Notes: generated by a model not told the origin, from the sequence alone. 64,000 bases of DNA from Candidatus Hadersleviella danica (GCA_016711405.1 JADJSZ010000014.1:18986-82985); one strand, 5' to 3'. Shown: positions 18,879 through 28,309, numbered from the stretch's first letter. Numbers and translations are program-made.

Positions 18879-21087
18879 CTACGACAACTTGGCCACCACC
18901 AAATCGGGCGTGAGCGGGAACTCATCGAACCAAACGCCTGTGGCGGCATGGAGCGCGGCCGTGACCGCTGGCGCATAGGGCAAATAAGGCATCTCCGCCA
19001 TCCCGCGCACCCCCCACGGCCCCAGCGGGTCTGGCTCCTCCAACAAAACGTCTCCACCCGTGCGGGCACATCCTGAATGCCGGGGATGAGATAACTGCTG
19101 AAGCGGGGGTTGACAATATGCCCATCTTTTAGCTGAAGCTTTTCCGTGATGGCGTAGCCGTGGGCCTGCACCACACACCCCTCCACCTGCCCTTCGATGA
19201 GATTGCGGTTGACAATTTTGCCCACATCGCTGGCGTTAATCACCCGCTCCACCCAAATGTGCCCCGTCTCAATGTCCACGGCCAGCTCCACCGCTTGGGC
19301 CACATAGCCATAGGTGAAATTCGGTTGCCCCTTGCCCGTCGCCTCGTCTAGCATTTCGGTAGCGGGCGGGGTGAAGCGGAAATGGCCACGGGCGGGGCGT
19401 TCTTCGTTTTGCCATGCGGATAAGGCGCGTTCGGCCGCGCCCAAAATGGCATTGCCCGCCATCCATGTCAGCCGCGAGGCGGAGGCGGAGCCAGAGTCGC
19501 CCGTCTCGGCCGTGTCCGAATAAATCGTCTCGACCATCTCAAACGACACACCCACAGCCTCGGCCGCCATCTGTTTAAAGGCGGTGTGCGCCCCCTGCCC
19601 CACATCTGCCCCCGCATGGCGCAAAACCACCCGCTCGATGTCGGCCGTGCCATACAACTCAATCGTCGCTTCGCACCGCTCGGGAAAGCCAAACGAAAAG
19701 CCGATGTTCTTGAAGCCACAGGCAAAGCCTCGGCCGCGACGAATGGCGGCGGGATTTGGCGGCAGTGAATGGAATGGGGACTGGGGACTAGGGACTGGGG
19801 ACTGGCTGACTGGCTGACTAGCTGACTGGCTGAGTGCTTCTACCACCTGCGCGATGCTCACCCCAGCGGGGAGGGAGGTTTGGATAACCGTTTCGTCGCC
19901 GTCGTGGAGGAGGTTGCGGCGGCGCAGTTCGATGGGGTCCATGCCTAGCGCGTCCGCCAATTTGTTCATTTGGCTTTCGGCCACAAACGCCCCTTGGGGG
20001 CCGCCAAAGCCCCGGAAGGCGCCGCCGGGGCAGTTGTTGGTGTACACGGCGATGCTATCCACATGGGCATGGGGGATTTTGTAGGGGCCGCACACAGTCA
20101 GGTGGGCGTTGCCGAGGACTTTGTTGCTGGTGCAATTGTAACTGCCCGCGTCGAGGATGACTTCCGTTTGCACGGCCGTCAACCGCCCCTCTCGCGTCGC
20201 GCCCCAGCGGGTATGCACCTGCGCGGCGTGCCGCTTGTGGTGGCCGATGATGCTTTCCTCACGGCTCCACACAATTTGCACAGGGCGCGGAATCCCCATT
20301 TGGTGCAAGCGCTGGGCGGCCAAAGCCAACACAATCTGCACCGACATATCTTCACGGCCGCCAAACGCCCCCCCAATGGCGGGGTAAATCACCCGCACCT
20401 GCTCCACGGGCACATTCAGGGCGTGGGCGATGAGGTGTTGGTCTTCATGGGTCCACTGCCCCGCCACCTGCACCGTAATCCGCCCCGCCTCGTCCACATA
20501 CCCCACGCCCGCTTCGGGTTGCAGATAGGCGTGCTCTTGCATGGGCAACTCGTAGGTGCTTTCGATGATGACCTCGGCCTCGGCCCAGCCCTGCGCCATG
20601 TCGCCTTTGCGGATGCGGTACTGTTTGAGGAGGTTGCTCCCGTGCGCTCGGTGCAAAATCACCTCGTCGCGCATCGCCTCACGCGGGTTGGTGAGGATGG
20701 GCAAGGGTTCCCATTCCATTTCGATCAGGTCACGGCGCGTTCGGCCGCCTCGGCCGTCTCGGCCACAACCATGGCCACCCTATCCCCTTCCCACAAGCTG
20801 ATATCGCTGTCCAGCTTGCTGTCGTTCCAGCCGACCATGACGGGTTGGTCGAAGATGGTCAGTCCGTGTTCGTTGAGGGGGATGTCAGCGGCCGTGAGAA
20901 CCAGCACTACGCCGGGCACAGCTTCGACGCGGATGGTATCCAGCCGCACCAGCCGCGCATGGGGCTGGCCTGTGAAGAGCAGTTTGGCGTGGAGCATTCC
21001 CTCGGCTTGGATGTCGCCGGGGTAGGTGGCGTGGCCGGTTACTTTGGCGGCCGCATCTATTTTGGGGGGTGTGGTTCCGAGGGACAT
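18879..21087 (-). CDS. Xanthine dehydrogenase-type molybdopterin-binding subunit, frameshifted
   Basis: This is the large catalytic subunit of the xanthine dehydrogenase/aldehyde oxidase family, which hydroxylates purines at a Mo cofactor. The N-terminus (20725-21087) has KIDAAAKVTGHATYPGD. The main part has QEHAYLQPEAGVGYVDE, GGAFGGREDMSVQ, GGAFRGFGGPQGAFVAE and GADVGQGAHTAFKQMAAEAVGV. A missing G in the GTG(G)ACC context at about 20722, and a missing T near 19058, break the frame; the true end is LTPDLVVAKLS at 18879. A spacer encoded by repeat DNA (about 19770-19837) adds SQPVSQS residues inside the chain. The other subunit lies at 26113-27606, beyond an accessory island. Confidence 0.88.
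19770..19837. repeat. Heptamer repeats inside the xdh coding region
   Basis: GGGGACT/AGGGACT and then GGCTGACT/AGCTGACT words, identical in type to the intergenic arrays, are read in frame. They encode a Ser/Gln/Pro linker (SQSASQPVSQSPVPSPQS). Confidence 0.9.
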
Positions 21088-21112
21088 GGGATTTTGGATT
21101 GGGTTCGTAGTA

Positions 21113-21126
21113 ACGACTTTAGTCGT
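21113..21126. repeat. Palindrome ACGACTTTAGTCGT, left flank of brnTA
   Basis: A near-twin, ACGACTGAAGTCGT, lies at 21812-21825, so the brnTA pair is bracketed. The copies differ only at the central bases. Confidence 0.7.
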
Positions 21127-21139
21127 CCTTTGAAGGAGA

Positions 21140-21232
21140 TAAAAAATTGGACACGAATTTCACGAATGACACGAATTTCCTCGAATCTCATTCGTGAAAT
21201 ACGTGTTATTCGTGAAGAGTTGTTGATTTTTC
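21140..21232. repeat. CACGAAT word repeat, inverted
   Basis: GACACGAATTTCACGAATGACACGAAT words are followed by ATTCGTGAAATACGTGTTATTCGTG, their complement. Together they form a large imperfect hairpin just upstream of brnT. Confidence 0.75.
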
Positions 21233-21256
21233 GTTTTTTGTACGTACAATTTGAGT

Positions 21257-21541
21257 ATGGGTATCAAAATTGAATTTGATCCAGCCAAAAATGAGAAAAA
21301 CATCCGCGAGCGGGGCTTGTCTTTTGAGCGTGTCGCGGAAATTGATTTTAACACTGCTTTGGTGTTTGCGGATACCCGACATGAATATGGGGAAACCCGC
21401 TATATTGCGGTCTGCTATTTGGACAATCGGTTACATGTCCTTTGTTTTGCGGAAACGGTCGAAGGAATACGGGTGATTAGCTTGCGGAAGGCAAATGATA
21501 GAGAGGTAAAACGATATGGAAAACCAAAAACCATTGATTGA
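21257..21541 (+). CDS. brnT: BrnT-family ribonuclease toxin
   Basis: The protein of about 94 residues is a RelE-fold-like toxin of the BrnT family. Typical features are FDPAKNEKNIRERGLSFERVAEID near the start, TRYIAVCYLDNRLHVLCF and the ending RVISLRKANDREVKRYG. In the family these toxins cleave RNA and are neutralised by BrnA. I choose the ATG at 21257 because the residues before it do not belong to the family. The coding end overlaps brnA by 26 bases, the usual toxin-first order. Confidence 0.9.
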   Translation: MGIKIEFDPAKNEKNIRERGLSFERVAEIDFNTALVFADTRHEYGETRYIAVCYLDNRLHVLCFAETVEGIRVISLRKANDREVKRYGKPKTID

Positions 21542-21830
21542 TGAGGATGGGGAGGTGCGCGAGTTGACCCGTGCGGATATGGCGCAATTTGTCCCTGCCC
21601 ATGAACTGCCTGCTTCGTTGCGGCATAAATTGGGGGTGCGTGGGCCGCAAAAAGCACCGCTGAAGGAGCGGATTACGATTCGGTTATCCCCCGAAGTGGT
21701 GGCGCAATTTCGGGCGACAGGGGAGGGATGGCAATCCCGTATGGACTTGGCTTTACAGGATTGGCTAGGAGGAGCATTCGCCCGTAGAGTTGATGGCGGA
21801 ATTGTAGGGGAACGACTGAAGTCGTTATGA
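21516..21830 (+). CDS. brnA: BrnA-family antitoxin
   Basis: The 104-residue protein has a disordered toxin-binding N-terminus and a C-terminal ribbon-helix-helix region (KERITIRLSPEVVAQFRATGEGWQSRMDLALQDWL). This fits an antitoxin that also represses its own operon. It overlaps the toxin gene. The last residues (GERLKSL) are encoded by the flanking ACGACTGAAGTCGT palindrome, which suggests the boundary formed by an insertion or that the repeat trimmed the gene. Confidence 0.85.
   Translation: MENQKPLIDEDGEVRELTRADMAQFVPAHELPASLRHKLGVRGPQKAPLKERITIRLSPEVVAQFRATGEGWQSRMDLALQDWLGGAFARRVDGGIVGERLKSL
21812..21825. repeat. Palindrome ACGACTGAAGTCGT, right flank of brnTA
   Basis: This is the right-hand partner of the palindrome at 21113-21126. 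It lies inside the last codons of brnA. Confidence 0.7.
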
Positions 21831-21839
21831 CGAACGGAG

Positions 21840-24498
21840 TTATGGGCGTAATTTGTCTAATTTGTTGGCGTAGTAGTTGTTTTCGTGCAGGGCAAGGCTG
21901 GCTTCGACCATTGGGCGATGGTTGGTGCCGCGCGTTGATTGTAGGTGAGGAAGATGGCGTATTGACCATGAGCACGGGCGTGTTCCCAAAGTTCGCCTTT
22001 GGTGGTGAGGGCTTGTTGGTAGATTTTTTCCGCTCCTCTCGTTTTTGCTGGCGGGTTAGGGCATCGGCCAAGCTTCGTGAGGGCGGGCAGGTGATGGTAT
22101 TGTTCCTGCAGGGCGGCGCGGTATTCTCGTTCGGCTAACGGCATAATCCCTCTCCGGGTCAAAAGCAATTTGGCCTAAGGCGATATATGCTTTTATCCGA
22201 TAAAACGGTTTGCTTTCATATTGAATTGCTTTGATAAGATACTCTCGCCTTTCTCATTATTTTTAATTTCTTTTTCCATCGTCTCCCTATACTTGCCAAA
22301 TAGGGGCATGTTTAGAATCTGCTACAATCCCCCGTTCGAATAGCTCTCGCGCCTTCACGAGGTTACCCGCCTGTTTCTCTAGCAACCCCCATGTCTGCCA
22401 CAGCGGCGCATAATATGAGTTAGCGGTCGTTCCCTGCTCGAAAAGCTCCCGCGCCCTTGTGATGTTACCCGCCTCTTTCTCCATCAACCCCCACGTCTGC
22501 CACAGCGGCGCATAATAAGGGTCAGGCGGTCGTCCCCGCCTCGAATAGCTCTCGCGCCCGCACGAGGTTACCCGCTTCTTTCTCCAGCAATCCCCACGCA
22601 TACAAAGTAGGTGTGTGATGCGAATTGGCGGCCGTCCCCTGCTCGAAAAGCTCGCGCGCCCGTGTGATGTTGCCCACCTCTTTCTCCAACAATCCCCACG
22701 CTTGCCATAGTGGTGCATGATGTGGATCGGCGGCCGTCCCCTGCTCGAAAAGCTCCCGTGCCCGTGTGATGTTGCCCACCTCTTTCTCAAGCAACCCCCA
22801 TGCCTGCCACAGAGGCGCATGATGTGGGTCAGCGGCTATCCCCTGTTCGAAAAGCTCCCGTGCTCGCTCAAAGTTGCCCCTCCTGTTTCTCCAGCAAACC
22901 CTATGCCTGCCAAGGTTTAGGATTATTGGGCGCAAGGTGCGTGGCTTTGACTAACAATGGACGTACCTCTTCAATGGAGTCCCCCATGCGACGCAAACTC
23001 ATCGCCCAGTGGAAATACCATTTGCCCAGTTGGGTTTTATGTTGTAGTTCGTCGGGCAATTCCTCATGGGCGGTAATGGCCTGTTGCAGAACAGCGGCGA
23101 CCGTGGCGTAATCACCCGCCCTATATTGTTGCCAGTTGCTGGTTTGCAAGGAGTAGCTCACCGCTTGCCATAGCTCCAGAGCCGTTTCTTCCCGCTCGGC
23201 CAACAAATAATGGTAGGCCGCTTCCAGCACATCGTGCAGGTCGGTGGGGGTTTGCCAGTTGCCTGTAAAGTGGACTTGGTCGCGCTCGTGGTAGGCCACG
23301 GCCGCCCACAAATGGCTTGCTTGCTTGGCTTCGGCCGTCATCTGGTTGAGCAAGCTGGCCCGCACCAGCGGGGGCAAATCCCACAAGCCCGCCTCTTGTG
23401 CCCCCAGCAACGCTTTGCGCCCCAGTTGGGCAAAGAGCGGCCGTAGGGCGGTCAGCCCCAGCCCTGCCACTTCCCCTAAAAAGTCGGGGGCAAAGGGGCG
23501 GCGCAAAATGGCCATGTGGTGCAACAGCGCTTGCTCGGCGGGGGAGAGCTGTTGGTACAGGCGGTCGAGCAGTTCGGCCGTTACTTGCTCGAGGAAGGGA
23601 GTGCCCCCACCTGCCCGCGCAATGTTTGCAATTGGGGGATGAGTTCGCCGAGGGGCAAAATCTCGAACGGGTCTTGTAAGAGGGCGGCCAAGAGGCCGAC
23701 GGCCGTGGGGTGGCCGCCCAAGAGGTCGTAGACGGCCGCTTTCTCCTCCTCGCTCAGGTCCAGCCCCACCAATAATTTATCGGCATCGGCGCGGGGCAAC
23801 CCCGCCAAACCCGTCGGCAACGGCTGATGCAAGCGCATCTTATAACGGCCGAGGTTGGGCATTTGGAGGCTAGTGATGAGCAAGCGCACCTTGCTCTGCC
23901 CTTGTATCAGCCCCTCTAGCACGGATAGCGGATGTGTTCATCGGCGATGCGGTCTTCGGCATCGAGGGCTATCTCGAAGTTTTCCAGCACAATGACCCGC
24001 TCTGGCTCATCCAGCAGGGCGCGGAGCAGGGCGGTGCGGAAAGCGGCCGCCGTCCTCTCCCTCGGGGGCGAGTTCGTAATACCCACCCACGCCCCCCGCA
24101 AAAAGTCGGCAAAGTAGGCTCGCTCGTAAAAGTCGTAGCGGGTCACCCGCTCGCTGGGGAGTTGGCGGTGGTTGCAAAAAGCGGCTGGCCAAGGTGGATT
24201 TGCGCCATCCCCGCCAACCCGTGAATCAGCACAAAGCGTTGTCCTGCGCCACGCTTCCGTCTAGGGCGGCTAATTCTGCTTTGCGCCCCACAAAATGGCT
24301 CGTATCCAAAAAGGAGGGCAGGCAAAGGTGGGCAAGCGCGGGTCTTGCGCGGTTCGCTGTCGCCGTAATTATTGACGTTGATAGTGGAGGCGTGGAGGGT
24401 GTCCGGCTGTTTTTATTCCCCCACAAAATCCCCTCGGCGCGGATATCTTATATCGCGCTGGGCTTGCCAGTAGGTGGGCTTGAGGTCATCGTGGCTCA
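21840..24498 (-). CDS. STAND ATPase with TPR array, multiply frameshifted
   Basis: The likely start at 24498 reads MSHDDLKPTYWQAQRD and leads into a Gly/Asn spacer (RRGDFVG). FVGRKAELAALDG opens the NB-ARC-like domain. The P-loop, split by a shift, reads IHGLAG...KSTLASRF at about 24170-24240, and RVIVLENFEIAL may be Walker B. A winged-helix/linker part (23581-23922, 22901-23524) is followed by 34-residue TPRs (22287-22935) and a tail ending NNYYANKLDKLRP at 21840. At least six shifts interrupt it. STAND proteins with TPRs sense a ligand and signal, some in phage defence; the role here is unknown. Decay rather than error is possible. Confidence 0.6.
22150..22290 (-). other. AT-rich coding segment inside the TPR region
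   Basis: This stretch is visibly richer in A/T than its neighbours. In one minus-strand frame it still reads as a TPR-like helix pair (EYLIKAIQYESKPFYRIKAYIALGQIAFDPERD). It may come from a different source than the flanking GC-rich repeats. Confidence 0.45.
22296..22935 (-). repeat. 102-bp tandem repeats encoding near-identical TPR units
   Basis: About six 34-residue units of the pattern APLWQAWGLLEKEVGNITRA plus RELFEQGTAADPHH are nearly identical at the DNA level. This indicates recent expansion. Confidence 0.85.
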
Positions 24499-24524
24499 TG
24501 GTAAAAGCATTGTAGCTGAAAAGA

Positions 24525-24583
24525 GCAGAAAGGGAGTAAGAGAGTAAGGGATGAGCTTACGGCTTATGGCTTATAGCTTATAG
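24525..24583. repeat. AGAGTAA and GCTTATG/GCTTATA word repeats
   Basis: Tandem words fill the gap between vapC and the STAND gene. Confidence 0.7.
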
Positions 24584-25007
24584 CTATCCAAACCAATTTT
24601 CCACCGCCAGCCCTGTAAAAACAGCAAAATCGACCGTGTTCCGCGTCACCAACGTCAGGCGATGCACGGCCGCAATCGCCGCAATCTGCCCATCGGGATA
24701 ACTCGGCGGCCGTCCCACCCCCACCAGCCGCGCCCGCTCGGCCGAATGCCACTCGGCCGCCGCTTGGTCATATGGCCACACAGGCACAAACGCCTGCACC
24801 TCCTCCCATAAAAAACTCTCTAACCCCTTGCGCCTCTGGGAGAGCGGCATCCGCTCCACTCCAAACCACAACTCATGCCATGTCACGGCCGCAATCGCCA
24901 TCTGGTGGATGTGGGTGCGCCAAACTTTGCCTGCACGGCTGGTTCGGCCGTGGCCGCATCATCTCCGAAACGACATTGGTATCGAGCAAGTAGATTACTC
25001 GGCCCAT
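24584..25007 (-). CDS. PIN-domain toxin, VapC-like, frameshifted
   Basis: The N-terminal strand and first acidic residue read MGRVIYLLDTNVVSEMMRPRPN from 25007. The rest is in another frame: MAIAAVTWHELWFGVERM, then PDGQIAAIAAVHRLTLVTRNTVDF, which supplies the remaining acidic residues of a PIN nuclease. One shift near 24900-24950 joins them. VapC toxins cut specific RNAs. The start overlaps the 3' end of the Phd-family antitoxin gene by 13 bases, a standard antitoxin-first operon. The length after repair fits VapC. Confidence 0.85.
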
Positions 25008-25300
25008 AGCTCCACCTCAGGGCCTGTGTAGGTTCTATCTCGCACATCGGCAAATGGATCAAACTCATCATCCCACTCTTCCACTGCCCACCGCTCCCGC
25101 CATGCCTGATATGATTCCCAAAAATCCCGCTGGGCTGGTGGGGTCTTGGCCAACTGCTCATACACCTCCAGCGAGAGAATCACCGCCACAGGTTCCCCCC
25201 GCCGCGTCACCCGCACAGGCTCCGACCCCGTTTCCACCTGATGAATGAGCGCGGCAAACTTATCCCGCGCCTCCGCAATTGAATAGGTTGTGGTTGTCAT
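24995..25300 (-). CDS. Phd/YefM-family antitoxin
   Basis: The protein begins MTTTTYSIAEARDKFAALIHQVE and continues PVRVTRRGEPVAVILSLEVYEQL, the standard Phd/YefM DNA-binding fold. The acidic C-terminus (WDDEFDPFADVRDRTYTGPEVELW) would bind and block the PIN toxin. AGGAGG lies nine bases before the ATG at 25300 but only three before the ATG at 25306, so 25300 is the better start. The gene overlaps vapC and likely represses the operon. Confidence 0.88.
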   Translation of the reverse strand: MTTTTYSIAEARDKFAALIHQVETGSEPVRVTRRGEPVAVILSLEVYEQLAKTPPAQRDFWESYQAWRERWAVEEWDDEFDPFADVRDRTYTGPEVELWAE

Positions 25301-25322
25301 GGTCATGTACCTCCTTCGGCCG

Positions 25323-25355
25323 AGACCTCGCAGGTTTCCAAAACCTGCGAGGTCT
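25323..25355. repeat. Hairpin AGACCTCGCAGGTTT type
   Basis: A perfect palindrome lies upstream of the antitoxin gene. It belongs to the five-member covarying hairpin family and has no long T run here. Confidence 0.8.
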
Positions 25356-25391
25356 AAGATAGCCATCTACATAGCCATTTTACAAGAAAAG

Positions 25392-25461
25392 GCAGAATTG
25401 CGGAATGTGGAATGCGGAATGCGGAACAAAACTCAGCACTCAGCACTCAGCCCTCAGCTCT
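25392..25461. repeat. GGAATGC and TCAGCAC heptamer repeats
   Basis: GGAATGT/GGAATGC words are followed by ACTCAGC words between the DJ-1 family gene and the antitoxin promoter region. Confidence 0.8.
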
Positions 25462-26082
25462 CTACTCAGCCCTAATCTCCACCCGCCGCGCATTCGTCTC
25501 AGGGTAGGGGTACTCCATCATCTTGGCTGTGCGCCGCGCGGCCGTTTCCCCGTGGTACCGCGCCACCACCTTCAGCGCCATATCAATCCCCGCCGAAATG
25601 CCCGCCGAAGTCAGGATACGGCCGTTCTCCACCACATGCTGGTCATCCACCACCACCGTTTGCGGGAACAAACGGCGCATCAAATCCAAGGCCAGCCAAT
25701 GCGTCGTCACCGTCAGCCCATCCAAAAAGCCGGCCTGCGCCAGCACCAACGACCCCGTACAAACCGAAGTTAGCGTTTCCACGGCCGCCCCCTGCGCCCG
25801 CACCCACGCGAGGAGCCGTTCGTTGCTCAGCAACGGCCGTGTACCATCCCCGCCGGGCACCACCAAAATGTCGAGCGGCGGGCAATCGTCAATCGTGGCG
25901 GACGGCAACACCATCAGCCCGCCATAAGCGCGGACGGGTGCGGCCGTTTCCGCCACCACCACAATCTCAAACGGCGATTGCGCCTCCCCCTCGGCCGCCC
26001 GGCTCACCGAAAACACCTCAAACGGCCCACAAAAATCCAACACCTCCACATCTGGAAAAATCAAAATGCCTACGGTTTTCAT
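25462..26082 (-). CDS. DJ-1/PfpI family protein, isonitrile-hydratase-like
   Basis: The 206-residue class I glutamine-amidotransferase-like fold opens MKTVGILIFPDVEVLDFCGPFEVF, with the conserved Asp/Glu. The nucleophile elbow is TSVCTGSLVLAQAGFLDG, followed by TTHW and then SAGISAGIDMALKVV. This pattern matches single-domain relatives of isonitrile hydratase and of the sensor half of GATase1-AraC regulators, but there is no AraC domain. It lies inside the island between the two xdh parts. The reaction is not provable from sequence. Confidence 0.8.
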   Translation of the reverse strand: MKTVGILIFPDVEVLDFCGPFEVFSVSRAAEGEAQSPFEIVVVAETAAPVRAYGGLMVLPSATIDDCPPLDILVVPGGDGTRPLLSNERLLAWVRAQGAAVETLTSVCTGSLVLAQAGFLDGLTVTTHWLALDLMRRLFPQTVVVDDQHVVENGRILTSAGISAGIDMALKVVARYHGETAARRTAKMMEYPYPETNARRVEIRAE

Positions 26083-26112
26083 AGTTACTCGTTATTGGTT
26101 ACTCGTTACTCG
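26083..26112. repeat. GTTACTCGTTATTG word repeat
   Basis: GTTACTC and GTTATTG words alternate. On the right they meet a C/T-rich tract that codes for the Gly/Glu/Arg tail of the next gene. Confidence 0.7.
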
Positions 26113-27606
26113 TTATTCCCCTCTGCTCCTCCGCCCCTCTGCCCCCCCCTCTCCCCCCCCTTCCTCCCCTCTCCCCCCCCACCTCTCCACCGCCTCCACA
26201 ATCTTATAATACCCCGTGCAACGGCACAGATTGCCGCTAAACGCCTGCAAAATTTGCGGCCGCGTCGGATGCGCCGTCTCCTCCAGCAATTTCGCCCCCG
26301 ACATGAGAAAGCCGGGGATGCAATAGCCACATTGCACAGCGCCCGTCTCGATAAACGCCTGTTGCAAGGGGTGCAAACGGCCGTCCTCCGCCAGCCCCTC
26401 AATCGTCACAATCTCGGCCTGATGAGCGCGGGTGGCGGGCACAAGGCAAGCCATCACCGCTTGGCCATCCACATAGCAGGTGCAAGCCCCGCACTCTCCT
26501 TCGGCGCACCCTTCTTTGGTTCCCGTCAGGTGCAATTCTTCGCGTAACCAATCTAGCAAAGTGGGCTGGCCGTGCCAATCGGCCGTCACCGCTTGCCCGT
26601 TTACGGTTGTGCTGATGGGGCTGGGGACGCTGTGGCTGGCGGCAAAATGCGCCCCCGTCGGCCAACGGCCGCCCGTCTCCCCTTGCAACAGCGTCGGGTC
26701 GGCCGGCCACTGCGCCCCCTGCTGGTTCTCCCGCAGGGCGGTGAGGGCGCGGCGCACCATGACCGCGATTTGGGCGGTGCGGTACTCGGCCGTGGCGCGC
26801 ACATCGTCAATGGGGGATGGCGTTTCGGCCGCCAGCCGCGCCGCTTCGGCAATCACCTCATCGGTCAGGGCACGGCCGACCAGATACGCCTCGGCCGCTG
26901 GCGTGTTGATAATCGTCGGGGCGACGCTCCCTTGGGTGAGGGTGGCGGCCGTGACCACCTCCCCCTCCAGTGTCAAAATGATGGCCAAATGCACCACCGA
27001 AATCGCTTGGGCGCGGCGCAAGCCCAGCTTGACGTAAATTCCGCGCTGGTTTTCGGCCAATGGCGCAAAACTGATATCGGTCAGCATCTCGTCGGGGCGC
27101 ATGACGGTGCGGCGCACCCCCGTGTAAAAGTCGCGCAAGGCAATCACCCGCTCCCCCTCGGCCGAGGTCAGCGTGACACTCGCCCCGAGCGCCATGAGCG
27201 GCGTAATCGTGTCGTTGGCGGGGCTGGCCGTAATCAGGTTGCCCGCCACGGTGGCGCGGTTGCGCAGTTGGGGCGACCCCACCTCCCAACACGCCTGCGC
27301 CAAGGGCAATGCCTTTTGCACCAGCAGTGGATTGGCCACGACATGGTTGTGGGTGACGAGTGGGCCGAGGTGGATGCGGCCGTCTGCTCCCACCGCCACC
27401 CCATCCAACCCCGCCACGCGGGTGATGTCGAGGAGCAGTTCCACGCCTTGGCGTTGGCGGCGTTCCAGTTCCAATAGCAAGTCGGTGCCCCCCGCAATGA
27501 TGCGGGCACGGCCGTGATATTCGGCCAACAAAGCGACCACCTCCCCCACCGTGGCAGGGGTCTCTACTCGGCTAATCAGTTGTCCTTGGCGTTGAATCTC
27601 TAACAT
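26113..27606 (-). CDS. Xanthine dehydrogenase-type FAD and [2Fe-2S] subunits fused in the order FAD then Fe-S
   Basis: Residues about 1-290 are the FAD-binding subunit (RARIIAGGTDLLLELERRQ, LRNRATVAGNLITASPANDT, then the CO-dehydrogenase flavoprotein C-domain). After a linker of about 40 residues the [2Fe-2S] subunit begins. Its plant-type cluster is CAEGECGACTC...AC and its second cluster is CGYC...CRCTGYYKIV. It would carry electrons from the Mo subunit to FAD and then to NAD or another acceptor. The Fe-S domain is usually N-terminal in fused forms, so this order is unusual. The start at 27606 excludes repeat-derived residues. The tail (GGRGEEGGGEGG) comes from a low-complexity tract. Confidence 0.9.
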   Translation of the reverse strand: MLEIQRQGQLISRVETPATVGEVVALLAEYHGRARIIAGGTDLLLELERRQRQGVELLLDITRVAGLDGVAVGADGRIHLGPLVTHNHVVANPLLVQKALPLAQACWEVGSPQLRNRATVAGNLITASPANDTITPLMALGASVTLTSAEGERVIALRDFYTGVRRTVMRPDEMLTDISFAPLAENQRGIYVKLGLRRAQAISVVHLAIILTLEGEVVTAATLTQGSVAPTIINTPAAEAYLVGRALTDEVIAEAARLAAETPSPIDDVRATAEYRTAQIAVMVRRALTALRENQQGAQWPADPTLLQGETGGRWPTGAHFAASHSVPSPISTTVNGQAVTADWHGQPTLLDWLREELHLTGTKEGCAEGECGACTCYVDGQAVMACLVPATRAHQAEIVTIEGLAEDGRLHPLQQAFIETGAVQCGYCIPGFLMSGAKLLEETAHPTRPQILQAFSGNLCRCTGYYKIVEAVERWGGRGEEGGGEGGAEGRRSRGE

Positions 27607-27661
27607 GGGAATTGTGAATTGTGAATGGTTAATTGTGAACTCAGCACTCAGCACTCAGCAC
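27607..27661. repeat. GTGAATT and TCAGCAC heptamer repeats
   Basis: AATTGTG words (from 27607) and ACTCAGC words (to 27661) separate the deaminase and xdh genes. Confidence 0.8.
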
Positions 27662-28205
27662 TCACAACTCCCCTTGTCGGGCGTTGTAGATGTGGCCAGC
27701 GGTGGCGATGTAGTTGTGGAGGACGGCCGCCGCTTCGTGGCGGCACACGTCGCGCACCACCTCAATGCCGCGCAGGGTCAGGTGGTCGGGCCAGTCGAGC
27801 AATTTGGGGCCTTCGTCGAAGCCGATGGCGCGGGCATCTTCATCCCGCGCCCCGCACACCAGCCGGCGCACGCCCGACCACGGCACAGCCCCAAAACACA
27901 TCGCGCACGGCTCGGTGCTGGTGACGAGTTCACAGGCGGGCAACCCCTCCGCGCCCAAATCGTAACTGCCCAGCACCTGTTGGGCCATGGTAATGGCCAC
28001 CATTTCGGCGTGCAAGATGGCGCAGTTGTGGGGCACAACCAAGTTCACGCCGGGGGCGATGAGTTGGCCTGTTTCCATGTGAAACACGGCCGCGCCAAAT
28101 GGCCCGCCCGTGCCGTGGGCAATGTTTTGCTCGGCCAGCGCAATGGCCAGTTGCATCCGCGCCTCGGCCGTGGGGTAGATGGTGTGCTGGTTGGCAAAAA
28201 ATCAT
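27662..28205 (-). CDS. Guanine deaminase-like CMP/dCMP-type deaminase, frameshift in a T run
   Basis: Zinc motifs are HAEMVAI and TSTEPCAMCFGAVPWSGV, typical of guanine deaminases, which convert guanine to xanthine. The nearby xdh genes would then take xanthine to urate. The N-terminus (MIF-FANQHTIYPTAEARMQLA) becomes continuous from 28205 if the six-T run near 28200 is read as seven, which is why I extend the gene upstream of the first in-frame Met. The product name is an inference from context plus motif; another nucleoside or amine substrate is possible. Confidence 0.8.
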
Positions 28206-28309
28206 CTACCCATGCGGGTAATTGGAAGGAGAAGGTGGAAAGCTCATGGGGAAAATGGGGGGTAAAGGGGAGATTGGGAATTTTGGCGATTGTACCAAGC
28301 AATGGGGTG

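Noticed and set aside
21857..28205. Prophage or transposon carrying the island
   Set aside because: No integrase, transposase, tRNA attachment site or terminal inverted repeat bounding the whole island was found.
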